Of a stretch of DNA of 64,000 bases, positions 40,188 through 51,251 are shown in pieces. The translations under genes were made by a program, and so were the position numbers. The notes under the pieces were generated by a model that was not told the origin of the DNA, did not search any database, and saw nothing but the letters and a program-made list of their open reading frames with translations. The stretch covers positions 1 through 64,000 of the forward strand of contig JBOFZK010000010.1 in assembly GCA_051655145.1 (NCBI GenBank). Reading direction: 5' to 3'. The stretch is from UBA710 sp051655145 (GTDB lineage: Bacteria; Bacillota_I; Bacilli_A; Mycoplasmatales; Metamycoplasmataceae). The number at the start of each line of letters is the position of its first letter. Positions within the stretch are counted from its first letter, which is position 1.

Positions 40188-40499
40188 ATGCTTAAAATTT
40201 TATTAGCTTGTTCTGCAGGTATGTCTACTTCTTTATTAGAAGCAAATATAAAAAAATATGCTGAATCAATAGGAGAAGAAGTTGATGTAGTAGCAAAAGC
40301 TTCTTCTGAAGCCAAAACATTAATTTCTCAATATGATATTGTTCTAATAGGACCACAAGTTCGTTTTATGGAATCTACATTTAGAGAAATAGCAGGCGGG
40401 AAACCAGTAGTGGTTATTCCTCCAGCAATTTATGCTATGGCAAAAGGTGAGGAAACATACAATCTTGTTTTAGATGCTTTAAAAAATAATAAATTATAA
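40188..40499 (+). CDS. PTS lactose/cellobiose-type EIIB component
   Basis: The 103-aa EIIB passes phosphate from EIIA to the incoming sugar. The phosphorylated Cys8 lies in LLACSAGMSTSLLEANI, the classic lac/cel IIB loop, followed by IGPQVRFMESTFREIAGGKPV. RBS AGAGAG precedes the ATG. It is first in a four-gene operon with the IIC membrane subunit. No EIIA gene is in this window. Confidence 0.95.
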   Translation: MLKILLACSAGMSTSLLEANIKKYAESIGEEVDVVAKASSEAKTLISQYDIVLIGPQVRFMESTFREIAGGKPVVVIPPAIYAMAKGEETYNLVLDALKNNKL

Positions 40500-40515
40500 A
40501 AAAAATTACAAAAAT

Positions 40516-40531
40516 AAAGAAAGAAAGAAAG
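40516..40531 (+). repeat. Tetranucleotide repeat (AAAG)4 ahead of the EIIC start
   Basis: Four tandem AAAG units lie 7-22 nt before the EIIC ATG and supply its only ribosome-binding-like purine tract. Confidence 0.8.
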
Positions 40532-40537
40532 AAAATT

Positions 40538-42007
40538 ATGTCCGAAATTAAGACAGATAGTAATTTCAAACAAACGATAAAACGTGGGTGAGATGTTATT
40601 ATAATGAGAATGGGTAAACTCGCTGAACAAAAACACATGGCAGCATTACGTGACGGGTTTGCCTTATTAGTTCCTTTAATTATCTCTGCTTCTATTGGAG
40701 TTATTTGCATGACTTTAGTATTTGGTTGAGCCGGAACCGCTTCAACATCAATTCTAGGATGAATCGTTTGAGGTATTCCTGGACAAATGGAGATAAGTAG
40801 TCAAGGAATATGAGATTTTGTTCCTGGAACAGTGTCACAGCAAATTTCCTCGATAGGGATTTTTGTATTTTATACAATATGAAAAGGTATATTTTCATAT
40901 TTATCAATATTTATAACTTTAACATTAAGTTATTCATTAGCTAGAGCGAAAGAATCTAAAGAACCATTTATTGCTTCATTAGTAGGTCTTTTAGCTTTTA
41001 TGATTTTAACATATGGAGATCCAAGTTTATTTGGAACAACAGGAATTTTAGTAGCTATGTTAGCATCAATGCTTTCAATAGAAATATATACTAAATTAGA
41101 AAAATCAGAAAAATTAGAATTAAAAATGCCAGCAGGGGTTCCTCCAGCTGTAGCAAGAGCATTTTCAAAATTATTTCCATCAATGATAACATTAATGTTA
41201 TTTGTTGCTTTACAAGCACCATTTATTATTTTTAGACCATTAGCAACAGCTTTTGGTGTAGGTGATGCGTTTGGAATTGGTCATACAATTTCAACCGCAA
41301 TTCAAGCACCATTCATCGGAATCGCTTCACAAGAAGCTGGTTCACTTGCAATTGGATTAACATATACATTTTTCGTTTCATTATTATGATTTTTTGGTGT
41401 ACATGGTTCAAATGTTTTACTTGCAGTATTTTCTCCAATAACAACGGCTCTTATTCAAACAAACCTTGATTATAGAGAAGGAATTGGAACAAGTTTAAGT
41501 GCTTTTGGAGGAGGATCAGTTGATGCCTTTGTATTTTTTGGAGGAGCTGGGACAACACTTGCTTTTGTAATTGTTGGACTATTATTTTCAAAAAGAAAAG
41601 AAACAAGAGAAATCTTAAAATTTGGTGGAGCGCCATCATTATTTAATATAAATGAACCATTATTATTTGGTGTTCCATTAATTTTAAACTTTAAATATGT
41701 AGTTCCATTTGTTTTAGTAAACCCAGTTTTATTTTTTATAACATGACTTGCTATTGAAAAATTAAAATGAGTAGCGCCTGTTGTTATTGCAATTCCATGA
41801 ACTGCTCCAGTAGGGATAGGTGGATTCCTAGCATCAGGATGACAAGGGTTATTACTTTCATTATTTAATTTAGCAGTAGCTATAACTATTTATACTCCAT
41901 TTGTCTTTTTAGCTAATAAATCAGCTAAAAAAAATGGTGAAGAATTAGTAAAAATTGACTATAAACAAGGATTTCAAAAAATATTTAAAAAAGGAGAAAG
42001 AAAATAA
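40538..42007 (+). CDS. PTS lactose/cellobiose-type EIIC permease
   Basis: A 489-aa membrane permease of the lac/cel (GFL) superfamily with about ten helices. It starts MSEIKTDSNFKQTIKRGWDV and includes LRDGFALLVPLIISASIG (residues about 38-55). It ends with the sugar-binding INEPLLFGVPLILN segment, whose Asn-Glu-Pro is characteristic of EIIC sugar sites, and GVHGSNVL. It imports and, with EIIB, phosphorylates a beta-glucoside or related disaccharide, or N,N'-diacetylchitobiose. The nagAB genes nearby make an amino-sugar substrate worth considering (inference). The stop overlaps the next ATG (TAATG). Confidence 0.94.
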
Positions 42008-42585
42008 TGGAAACATCTTATTCAAAATATAATCCTTTACTTATTAAGAAATCCGAGGAAAATAAAAAAATTCATTTTAGTCTTTCAACTGTAAGATTTT
42101 CAATATCAATTATTCTTTTAATTGTGTTACTTTTAGCGCTATATTTTACAAATATATGATCATCTGATACACTAAATGGTCTTGGGATTGATCAAAAAAC
42201 TATTTCAGATATTGCAAATAATATTGGAGTAAGTTTAGTATTAAGTGGAACAACACCAGTAGTTTCTTTATTAACATTATCAGAATTTTCTTCTTCAATA
42301 TTTAATGATGCAATGTTAAATTCATTAATAGTTTTTGGTTTTACTTCTATATTCCTTTTAATACCAATAATTCTATTTAAAAACGGAACAGCTTTATCAA
42401 TTTCATTCATTTTACTTGGATTTATCTTTATAATTATAATTGTAGTGTTATTTTCTATAGGGGTTTCATCTCAAATGAATGTTATCTCTCCGTTTAAAAA
42501 ATTACAAACACTTCAAGCAGGTTCTCCTGAATATACAAAATATGCTACAGAATTATTCAATAATATAATGAAAGGAATAATTTAA
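42007..42585 (+). CDS. Membrane protein of the PTS operon
   Basis: A 192-aa protein, unidentified. A polar 25-residue N-terminus is followed by a helix at about residues 30-50, then helices at about 100-119 and 128-152. A Ser/Thr-rich loop (GTTPVVSLLTLSEFSSSIF) probably faces outside. It overlaps the EIIC stop, so it is co-translated with the permease, and precedes a lipoprotein by 2 nt. A role with the sugar importer is inferred from operon position only. Confidence 0.75.
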
Positions 42586-42587
42586 TC

Positions 42588-43604
42588 ATGAAATCAAAAA
42601 AAATATTATATTCTTCAATTTTAACAGGAGCAACAATTGCTACAGTAATTCCATTATCTGTTGTAGTTTCATGTTCTTCTAATATTAATAAAGATGAAAT
42701 AGAAAATTCAAAAGTTTTAGCTAAAATCCCTAAAACAATTGATTTAAAACAACAAACCCCAACTATTCAAACTGCTTTTTCAACTGTAATAGCTATGAAT
42801 GTATTAAGTCTTAACGAACAATTAAAAGAAATATTTAATAAATACACTCCTGAATTATTTTCATTTGAATTAGATAGTTTTAATAATGAAACTGGTGAAG
42901 CGGTTATTAAAGTTATATATAAAAATTTATCAAAAAAAGTAACAATAACAAATGGATTTAGAACTATAACAGCAAGTGAAAACAAAGATTTAACAAAAAC
43001 AATAAATATTGAACTTAATTCTAAAAATGATCCAACTATTCAAAGTGCAATAGATGCCGCTAATACAAGTTTTAGAGCAAATATTGCAACAACTTCACAA
43101 GAAGTAAAAAATGTTTTATTAGCTGCAAAAATTATTACTTCTGATAAAGATTCAACAATTTTGCCAGGAATTATTACTATAGAAACAACTGAAGGTAAAT
43201 TTATTTGAAAAGATACTTTTTCTCCATTATACAATACATTAGGTGGAATGAGTTTAACGGTAGAACTTCATGATATAAATGGAGCAATTGGAACAAGAAC
43301 TATAGAAGTTTTAGGATTTAAAGGAGTTTCTACTCAAGCACAATTAGATGAATTTGTTAAAATTAATCAAACTTTCATAGTTCCAACTGCTTTTAAAGAC
43401 AAAATAGAAACAATTACCGATAAAGAAATTCTTAATTTTAAGGATTTATTATCAAGTCAATTATCAAATGGTTATTCAATTAAAGTTTTTCCTAATTCAA
43501 TACAACCAAATCTAAATAATAAAGTAATTGAAGCTAAAATCGTTTTAATGAATGGTACAACAGAAATTGATATTAAACCAATTGTAATAACAGGTTTTAA
43601 TTAA
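42588..43604 (+). CDS. Surface lipoprotein of the PTS operon
   Basis: A 338-aa lipoprotein: MKSKKILYSSILTGATIATV, then the lipobox VVVSC (Cys29). The mature part has repeated segments of about 90-100 residues that look like tandem beta-rich modules: VTITNGFRTITASEN, RTIEVLGFKGVSTQ and IKPIVITGFN each close a unit with the pattern 'hydrophobic-x-GF'. No TGA-independent oddities. Similar repeat-built lipoproteins are common mycoplasma surface antigens. Its place after a PTS permease is unusual. Function unknown; an adhesin or substrate-gathering role is possible. Confidence 0.85.
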
Positions 43605-43636
43605 AATTTATTATTTAATATAATATAAATAAAATT

Positions 43637-43661
43637 TCCTCAATTTTGAGGATTTTTTTTA
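43637..43661 (+). terminator. Rho-independent terminator of the PTS operon
   Basis: Stem TCCTCA / TGAGGA (43637-43652) with a 4-nt loop followed by eight Ts, 32 nt after the lipoprotein stop. Confidence 0.88.
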
Positions 43662-43691
43662 TTTAAATAAACTAAATAAAAATAAATATAA

Positions 43692-43697
43692 TATAAT
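43692..43697 (+). promoter_or_regulatory. -10 box of prfA, placed for a leaderless transcript
   Basis: TATAAT ends 7 nt before the prfA ATG, so the expected transcript start falls at or next to the start codon. A second TATAAT at 43687-43692 overlaps it. Confidence 0.55.
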
Positions 43698-43704
43698 AAA
43701 AAAT

Positions 43705-44784
43705 ATGGAAATAGCAATGGAAAAATCTTTATTTGAAATTAAGAAAAAATTTGAAGAAATTGAGAAAGAATTACAAGAAGATAAAGTCTTAACAGATATA
43801 AAAAAATATACTAAATTAAATAAAGAAAAAAACAAAATAGAAGCTATTGTTAAATGTTTTAATAATTATTTATTTCATAAAAAAAATATAGCTGAAGCAA
43901 AGCAACTTCTTGAATCATTAGATGATGTAGAAATAATAGAATTATCAAAATCAGAAATTTCAAATAGTGAAAAAACAATTTTAGAATTAGAAGAAGAATT
44001 AAAAGTTCTTTTACTTCCAAAAGATGAAAATGATGATAAGAATGTTATTATCGAAATAAGAGGAGCAGCCGGCGGAGATGAAGCAAATATTTTTGCAGGA
44101 GATTTATTTAAAATTTATTCTAAATGATGTGAATCTAAAAAAATGAAAATAGTAATTTTAGATTCATATCCTTCTTCATCAGGAGGATATTCTCAATTAG
44201 TATTTTCAATAGCGGGAGAAAACGCTTATTCAAAACTAAAATTCGAATCAGGTGTTCATAGAGTTCAAAGAATACCACAAACCGAAACACAAGGTCGTGT
44301 TCATACTTCAACAGCAACTGTTACAGTTATGCCAGAGGTTGGTGAAGATATTGAAATAGAAATAAGAGATCAAGATTTAAAAATAGATACATATCGTTCA
44401 ACAGGGAGTGGTGGGCAATCTGTAAATACAACAGATTCAGCCGTAAGAATAACTCATATACCAACAGGAGTTATTTCAGCATGTCAAGAAGGGAAATCTC
44501 AAATTGCAAATAAAGATATAGCAATGAGAGTTCTTAAATCTAAATTATATGAATTAGAATTAGAAAAACAAAAAAAACTTGAAGGCGAATTTAGAAAACT
44601 AGCAGGTTCCGGAGCAAGAAGTGAAAAAATTAGAACATATAATTATCCTCAAGATAGAGTTACTGATCATAGAATAAGTTTTTCTTGCTCATTAAAATCA
44701 ATTATAGATGGTAAATTAGATTTAATTATAAACTCTCTTTTAGCAGAGGAACAAGCTGAAAAAATAAAAACCAATAATCTATAA
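43705..44784 (+). CDS. prfA: Peptide chain release factor 1
   Basis: RF1 recognises UAA and UAG and triggers peptide release. It is the release factor expected here because UGA codes for Trp, making RF2 unnecessary. The 359-aa protein has IIEIRGAAGGDEANIFAGDL, the codon-recognition PAT-like region (HRVQRIPQTETQGRVHTSTA), and the catalytic STGSGGQSVN with GGQ. It lacks any Shine-Dalgarno. ATG 43705 (MEIAMEKS) or 43717 could be the start; the -10 placement favours 43705 and a leaderless message. Its modifying enzyme PrmC is at 1.9 kb. Confidence 0.95.
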
Positions 44785-44818
44785 ACTTTTTAGTTTTTTT
44801 ATCATTCTAAAAAAAGTT

Positions 44819-44824
44819 TATAAT
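44819..44824 (+). promoter_or_regulatory. -10 box of nagBA
   Basis: TATAAT 30 nt before the nagB ATG, followed by a standard leader with AAAGGAAC as ribosome-binding site. Confidence 0.5.
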
Positions 44825-44854
44825 ATTTAAAAATAATAAAAAAAGGAACTAAAA

Positions 44855-45568
44855 ATGAAATTTTTAAAATTTGATAATGAATTAGAAGCATCTAAATATG
44901 TTGCACAAGAAATAATTAAAGAAATAAAAGAAAATAATAACACAATTTTAGGATTAGCAACAGGTTCTACTCCTATTAAAACATATGAATTTTTATCAAA
45001 AGATTATGCTTTAAATAAAACTGATTGAAGTAAAGTTTCTTCTTTTAATTTAGATGAATATTTAGGAATTTCTGAATACGATGAACAATCATATAGAACA
45101 TTTATGAATAAAACATTATTTAATAATATAAATATTAAATTAGAAAATACTCATTTTCCAAATAAAGAAAATAATTATGATCATTTAATTTCAAAAACTG
45201 GTGGAATTGATTTTCAACTACTTGGAATTGGTGTTAATGGGCATATTGGTTTTAATGAGCCAGGTTCTTTAGAAAATTCCTTAACAAGAGTTGTTGATTT
45301 AACAGAAGAAACAATAGAAGTAAATGCTAAAAAGTTTTTTGATGGAGACATTTCATTAGTTCCTCATCAAGCAATTTCAATGGGTCTTGAATCAATAATG
45401 AGAGCTAAAAAAATTATTTTAATGGCATTAGGAAAATCTAAAACAGAAACTATTAAAAAATTAATTGCATGTAAAAAATTTGATATAAATTTTCCAGCAT
45501 CAATTTTAGTTTTGCATCCTAATGTAACAATTGTTTATGATAAGGAATGTTTAAATAATGAGATTTAA
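44855..45568 (+). CDS. nagB: Glucosamine-6-phosphate deaminase
   Basis: NagB converts glucosamine-6-phosphate to fructose-6-phosphate and ammonia. The 237-aa protein shows LGLATGSTPIKTYEFL, the active-site SSFNLDEYLGI, GIDFQLLGIGVNGHIGFNEPG (catalytic His and ring-opening residues) and SMGLESIMRAKKIILMA. Length is normal. RBS AAAGGAAC precedes the ATG. It overlaps nagA by 11 nt, so the two are a tight pair for N-acetylglucosamine-6-phosphate catabolism. Confidence 0.96.
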
Positions 45569-46727
45569 AAATGCATTAATTGTATTGCATAATAAATCAT
45601 TTAAAGGAACAATTGAATTAGATGATTCGGGCAATGTTTTAAATATTATAGAAGGAGAAGATTCAAAACCTGGAATTGATTGTAAAAATTTAATAATTAT
45701 GCCTGGTTTTATTGATTCTCATACACACGGTGGGTATGGTTTTTCTTTTGATGATTTAAATAATGATAATTTTAAAGATAAATTAGATAATTATCTTAAA
45801 AACCTATCTAAAGAAGGTGTTGTAGCGGTTGTAGGAACTACAGTTACTGCTAAAATTGAGGAATTAAAAAATATTTCATTAAAAGTAAATTCATTAAATA
45901 AATCTACTCAAGAAGGAATACCTAAAATTGCAGCATGATATTTTGAAGGTCCTTTTATTTCAAAATCTAAAAAAGGAGCTCATGAAGAACAATTAATTAT
46001 TGATATAGATGAAAAGTTTCTTATTTTTTTAAAGGAGAATTTAAAATTACCAACTATTCTTACTGTTGCTCCTGAAAACGGTAATAATGAAAAGTTAATT
46101 AAGAAATATCAAAATGATTTTATTTTTGCCTTAGGTCATTCTAATGCAAACTATCTAGAAAGTAAGAATTCATTACAAAATGGAATTAATAGAATTACTC
46201 ATTTATATAATGCTATGAGTGGTTTTCATCATCATGATTTAGGAATTGTTAATGCAATCTTTAATAAAGAATATAAAGAAAATCTTGCAATCGAAATAAT
46301 TACTGATTCAGTTCATGTTGATAATGAAGTAATACTATATTCATATAATAATTTTGATATTAAAAATATTAATTTAGTTTCTGATTCTCTTTCTCCTAAA
46401 GGATGTCCAGATGGAGAATATCAATTAGGAAATTTACAAATTGAAAAAAGAGGAAATTGATTTTATTTAAAAGGAACTCAGACTTTAAGTGGAAGCGCAA
46501 TACCATATAATTTTTTAGTTAAAAACTTTTATAATGTAACAAAATGTTCATTAGAAGAAATAGTTTCTGTAAGTTCATATAATAGTGCAAGAAATTTAAA
46601 TTTATCTTCTAATTATGGAAATATTATAATTGGAAAAAAAGCTAATATTGTTTTTTTAGATAAAGATCTAAATTTTATCAATTCAATTATCGATGGTAAA
46701 TTATTAATAAAAAACAAATTTAATTAG
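45558..46727 (+). CDS. nagA: N-acetylglucosamine-6-phosphate deacetylase
   Basis: NagA removes acetate from GlcNAc-6-phosphate before NagB acts. The 389-aa amidohydrolase has IIMPGFIDSHTHGGYG with the metal-site HxH, YFEGPFISKSKKGAHEE (metal Glu), FALGHSNANYLES (His), ITHLYNAMSGFHHHD (His) and LVSDSLSPKGCPDG (catalytic Asp). It overlaps nagB by 11 nt. Its 3' end overlaps the convergent membrane-protein gene by 8 nt. Confidence 0.95.
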
Positions 46728-47781
46728 TTTTTTTAATTTTTAAATAACTTTTTACTGAAAAGAATAATGATGCTATTGGTCCAAGCGGAATTAATGATAA
46801 TATTCCTCACAATAATGAATCTTTTTTAATTTGTTCATTTGTTCATTTTCCAGCAAGAATATAAATTGTACAAAATGTTTGTATTACTATAATAAAAAAT
46901 AATGAAATAGAACCTAAAATTATAAAAGTAAATTGTGTTCAAAAATCAAAAATTAAATATATACTTACACCTAAAAATGCTAATAACGCAAGAACAAAAA
47001 CAGATAAAATTATTAACATTATAAATTTATTTTTTTCACTAAATTCAATTTTTATTTTTGAATCTTTTTGCTCTAATTCTTTTATTCCTTTTAAAGAAAA
47101 AATTAATGCCGCTAATGGCCCATAAGGAATTAAAACTAATATTCCTCATAATTTTTTAAAACCATTAACTTCATCATTTTTTCAATCTAATTTTAATATA
47201 TATATTCCAGATGATAAATTTAATAAAACAAATATCCCTGATAAAACACAACTTATAATCAAAAAGAATGTTCCAACTCAAAAATCAAATGCAAAAACCC
47301 ATGTTAAAGCAATAATTAAAAATAAAATAAATTGAGTTATTGAAACATATTTTATAAAATATAAATATTTAGTTTCTTTTTTCATAAAATCACTTTGAGA
47401 AAAATTATAATTATTTTCCATAATTTTTAAGCTTTTTATACAAAAAATAATTGAAGAAAAAGCACCAAAAATAAATGTTAAAACACCATATAATTTTGAT
47501 TTTTTTTGAATGTCATTTCCTTCTCATTTAGTTTTTAAAATTTTTAAGGAACAATATATTTCTAAACCGAAGCATACGAATATTAAAATAACAATTATTA
47601 CTGCTGTAAAAATTAAGGATATCATAGAAATGTTTTCAATTAAAATTGAAATTGGAATAGAAATAATTCCTAAGACTATTATTGCTATTAAAGATAAAGA
47701 TAAAATTGATATATTTTTTATTTTATATAATAAAGCAATATCTTTAATTGCGTTTTCCAATATTTTTTCCCTTTCAAACAT
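46720..47781 (-). CDS. Membrane protein built of three tandem repeats
   Basis: A 353-aa protein, unidentified, with about nine hydrophobic segments. It contains three diverged copies of a module of about 110 residues. Each copy closes with a Trp/charged segment and a 'LWGIL..IP.GP.A..FS.K' motif: LYGVLTFIFGAFSSIICIKS (near residue 96), LWGILVLIPYGPLAALIFSL (near 208) and LWGILSLIPLGPIASLFFSV (near 324). Trp residues are mostly TGA. The minus-strand -10 TATAAT (47796-47791) lies 9 nt before the ATG. The internal triplication is visible; function is not. Confidence 0.78.
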
Positions 47782-47839
47782 TAAAAAGTAATTATAATAA
47801 TTATATTATTAATTAAATTAAATATGCTAAAATTTATTT

Positions 47840-49420
47840 ATGAAATTTAAAAAATTTTTATCACTTTCTTCTTTAATTTTTGCTAAAATTTTATTAATTT
47901 CAACAGTGCCAGTTGGTATTTTAACAGCAAGTATTATTTACTCTAGAAATGACTCTGTTAAAAAGTTAGAAAATAAAATACAACAAATAGGATCAAAAGA
48001 AGAATTAAATTATGATTATAAAAATGCTTTACTAGAAGACATTAATCAAAAAGTAAATAGTAATTCTGCTTTAGTTTATTTTATAAATTGAAATTCTGTT
48101 TTTCATAGATTCGGAATTGTAAGTCATTTAATAAAAATATTAGAAAAAAATCCTCAAAAAGAAATTTATTTTTTTCATAGAACAACTGCAAAAATTGATT
48201 TAACTGAGATAGTCAATAATAAGGAATATTCAAATTTTCACTATTTTAGTTTTTCAAGTCCGTTTGGTTTTACACATTTCTCTTCTTTTTATTTACAAGA
48301 ATTTTTTCCTCAAGAAATTATAAAAACAATTAATGAATTAGAAAAAAATCAAAACAAAAAAATTGATTTTTATGCAGATGATTATTTACTTTTAAGTTCA
48401 ATTAAATTTTTAATGGAAGAATTAAATAGATCTAATTTTTATAGTGTTAGTGGATGAAATAAAGTAAAAGAACGTTTTACTAATAATTTTTCTATACTAA
48501 ATAAAATGGATTCTATTAATTTATTTGCAGACGGAACAGCTTCAATGAATTTTTTTAGTAATAGTTTATATAATGCATTTTTATTTTCGGGGAATAAATT
48601 AGAGCCAAATAATAAATATTTAAGTCAAACAATTACTAATTCATTTAATATAAATGATTTTCACGACCTAATGCTTTATTTGCTTTCTTTTGTTACTACA
48701 AATGAAAAGGGAAATAATATTCAAAAAACAAAATATTTTTTACCAACTAGACAAATGGTAAATGAAGCTAATTTTCCTGATTCAATATTATTAAACAATA
48801 AAAATAAAGATGATTTTTTTAATCCATATAATTCATTAGAGGCAGATTTAATATCATTTTGTAAAACATTTACTTTTAAATCTAAGCAAATATTAAATAA
48901 TGTTTTTTCTAAAGAACCTTTAGATAATAATGAGTTTTTATTTATGGAAAATAATACAAATTATATTTATTCAGGAAGATTATTAGAAAATCCTGAAATA
49001 GTTATTTCTGAAGCTAAAAAATTATTAGAAATCAAAAAAATAGCAATTGATAATAATATAATAAATTATAATATTATTTTTAAAGGTCACCCAAGGGATG
49101 AGAATATTATAAGTAAACTTAAAGTAGCAATAAATAAACTTGATCCTAGCGATAATGCTGAATGATTACATGTTATTAATCCTAAAATACCATATGAAAT
49201 TTATTTAGTTAATGGAATTTTTTCAAACGATACAACAAAAAATAAAATAGTTAAATTATTTACTACATTTTCAACAATTAATTTATTTTTATATGCTGAA
49301 GATCCAAGTTTAGAGAATATTGAAAATATTTTAGTTAATCAAAAAGAAGTAGATGATATTAACTATTATTTCACTTCAAATTCTCTAATATTTCCAAAAA
49401 ATAAATTTAAAATAAGCTAA
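47840..49420 (+). CDS. Membrane-anchored protein with bacterial sialyltransferase-like (GT80/GT52-type GT-B) motifs
   Basis: A 526-aa protein. Residues about 5-34 form a signal-anchor (FLSLSSLIFAKILLISTVPV) with no lipobox Cys. The rest is globular. Two motifs match the bacterial sialyltransferase signature: INLFADGTASMNFF (residues about 230-243), resembling the (D/E)(D/E)G motif with its catalytic acid, and IIFKGHPRDENII (about 413-425), the HP motif that binds CMP. A later IPYEIYLVNGIFSND sits where the Ser-rich third motif lies. The first acidic residue of the DDG pair is Ala here. No CMP-sialate synthesis gene is in the window. A -10 TAAAAT with TG extension ends 6 nt before the ATG. The glycosyltransferase call is tentative; a surface hypothetical is the alternative. 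Confidence 0.55.
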
Positions 49421-50514
49421 TTTTTATTTTTAGTTTCAAAATAATTAATAACATCATTTCATTTACTATAAAAGACCTCTAAAGAAAGATTTTCTAAAGC
49501 ATAATTAAAACAATTCTGTTGTAATTGTCTTAATTGTTCATTAGTTAATGATTTCATATAGTTTAAAGTATCAATAATTTCTTTTTCTTTATTATTAACT
49601 AAAAAACCATTATTGTTTGTAAGGTTTTTAGCAGCTACAAAAGAATTCGTTGTTATGAATGGAATTCCATGAGAAAGAGCTTCAACTAATACAAAAGGAA
49701 ATCCTTCATATTTAGATAATAAAACTAAAAATTTATATTTATTTAATACAAAAGGAAGATCTTCTTGTTTTATAGAACCTTTATATTTTATTTTATCAGT
49801 TTCCTGAATAATATTTTTATAACCATTTCCATAAAAGTCAATTTCTAAATTTGATTTTTTAAATATTTTCTGAATAAATGAAACATTTTTTTGTTTATTC
49901 TCGATTCTTCCTAAAAAAATAAAATCCTTTGAATTTTCCTTTTCATCATTCATCATATTTTTAATTTCAATTTTTGAATACTTCGCTAAAGGAATACAAA
50001 AAGCTTTTTGTCAATGTTTTAATTTAATTCTTTCTCTATCACTTTCTGAAAAAACAACAATATTTTTGAAATTTTTTAAGCTATTTTTAAAACCTGTTAT
50101 TTCAGCCAATTTAGAAGTAATTATTGAAAAAAATTTACCTGTAAAAAATTTATGTTCAAAAAAATCAGGACAAAAATGTTGAACATATAAAACCTTTTCG
50201 TTTTTATAAAAATATTTAGGTCATTTAAACATACTTATTTGACAAATAATTAAATCAAAATCATCAATAATTTTAGGTAAAATTTTATTAATAATATTAA
50301 GTCTTTTAATTGGATTTACCTTTTTATTTTCAAAAACAATAACTTCTTCAATAAAATCAAGTTTGTTAGTTGTACTTTCAATTTTATCTTCTAAAAAAAC
50401 AACCTCAGAAACATTATGACCCTTACTATAAAAATATCTTGCTAAAACTCTTGTATATGTTTCAATTCCGCCTATTTGATTATGTCTATGTTCATTTAAA
50501 AACAAAATTTTCAT
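49417..50514 (-). CDS. Glycosyltransferase, GT4 family
   Basis: A 365-aa cytosolic GT-B enzyme that would transfer a sugar from a nucleotide donor. The N-domain starts MKILFLNEHRHNQIGGIETY, with the GGxE-type loop. The C-domain has FIFLGRIENKQKNVSFIQKI and the donor-site EX7E-like segment LLSKYEGFPFVLVEALSHGI. Acceptor and donor are unknown. Its 3' end overlaps the convergent 47840 gene by 4 nt. A minus-strand extended -10 (TGCTATAAT) ends 8 nt upstream of the ATG. Together with its neighbours it points to glycolipid or capsule synthesis. Confidence 0.9.
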
Positions 50515-50565
50515 TTAAAAAATTATAGCATTTTAATTAAAAAACCAAATACTATTATTTATTAA

Positions 50566-50571
50566 GTATAA
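50566..50571 (+). promoter_or_regulatory. -10 box of lemA
   Basis: TATAAT 29 nt before the lemA ATG; the ribosome-binding site AAAGGAGAT lies between. It shows that the in-frame ATG at 50571 overlaps the promoter and is not the start. Confidence 0.6.
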
Positions 50572-50600
50572 TGTATAAATATCATATTCAAAGGAGATAT

Positions 50601-51242
50601 ATGTTATATTCAGGTAAAGAAGAAATAAAAGAAGCCGGTTATAAAACAAGAATAAATAATGATTTGCCAATAGTAACTTGTACAACAGGACAAAAAGTAA
50701 TGTTTGTTTTGATGTGTGTTTTTAGTTTGTCAATTTATTTTTTTGTAGGTTATATAGCTAAAAATAATAAACTAAATAGAATGCAAATTAAAATCAATGA
50801 AAGTTCTTCTGGTATAGATGTTCAACTTCAAAAAAGATTTGATACTTTAACAAAACTAGTTCAAGCTGTTAAATCTCAAGCAAAATTCGATAAAGAAACT
50901 TTAGAAGCTATAACAGCTTATAGATCTGGGCAAAATCCAAATGCAAGCTTAACAGAAAAAAATAATACAATTGAAAAAATTTCAAATGGTATTCATTTAG
51001 CATTTGAAGCGTATCCAACATTAGGTGCAGATGAATCAGTTAGAAAGCTTATGAATGAATCTTCAATGATTGAAAAAGAAATAGCAGCATCTAGAAGACT
51101 TTATAATGCAGATGTTACAGCATTCAATTCTTTAATTTATACTTTTCCAACAAATGTTGTTGTAGCAAAGAAAAATTATGCAGGAGTTCTATTATTTGCT
51201 GCAAACCAAGCATCAAAAGAAGATGTTAAACTAGAATTTTAG
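50601..51242 (+). CDS. lemA: LemA family protein
   Basis: A 213-aa LemA protein. It has an N-terminal membrane helix (VMFVLMCVFSLSIYFFVGYI, residues about 33-52) and then the typical helical bundle: YIAKNNKLNRMQIKINESSS, DVQLQKRFDTLTKLVQAVKS, ASRRLYNADVTAFNSLIYTF and FPTNVVVAKK. LemA faces outward with an anchored N-terminus; its biochemical role is not established. AAAGGAGAT is an excellent RBS. It is followed after 9 nt by a large protein that is probably its partner. Confidence 0.92.
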   Translation: MLYSGKEEIKEAGYKTRINNDLPIVTCTTGQKVMFVLMCVFSLSIYFFVGYIAKNNKLNRMQIKINESSSGIDVQLQKRFDTLTKLVQAVKSQAKFDKETLEAITAYRSGQNPNASLTEKNNTIEKISNGIHLAFEAYPTLGADESVRKLMNESSMIEKEIAASRRLYNADVTAFNSLIYTFPTNVVVAKKNYAGVLLFAANQASKEDVKLEF

Positions 51243-51251
51243 TGTGATAAA

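Noticed and set aside
47510..47791. Plus-strand ORF of 93 codons opposite the triplicated membrane protein
   Set aside because: Ile/Lys-rich antisense shadow; the minus strand has a -10 box, clear repeats and continuous hydrophobic helices.
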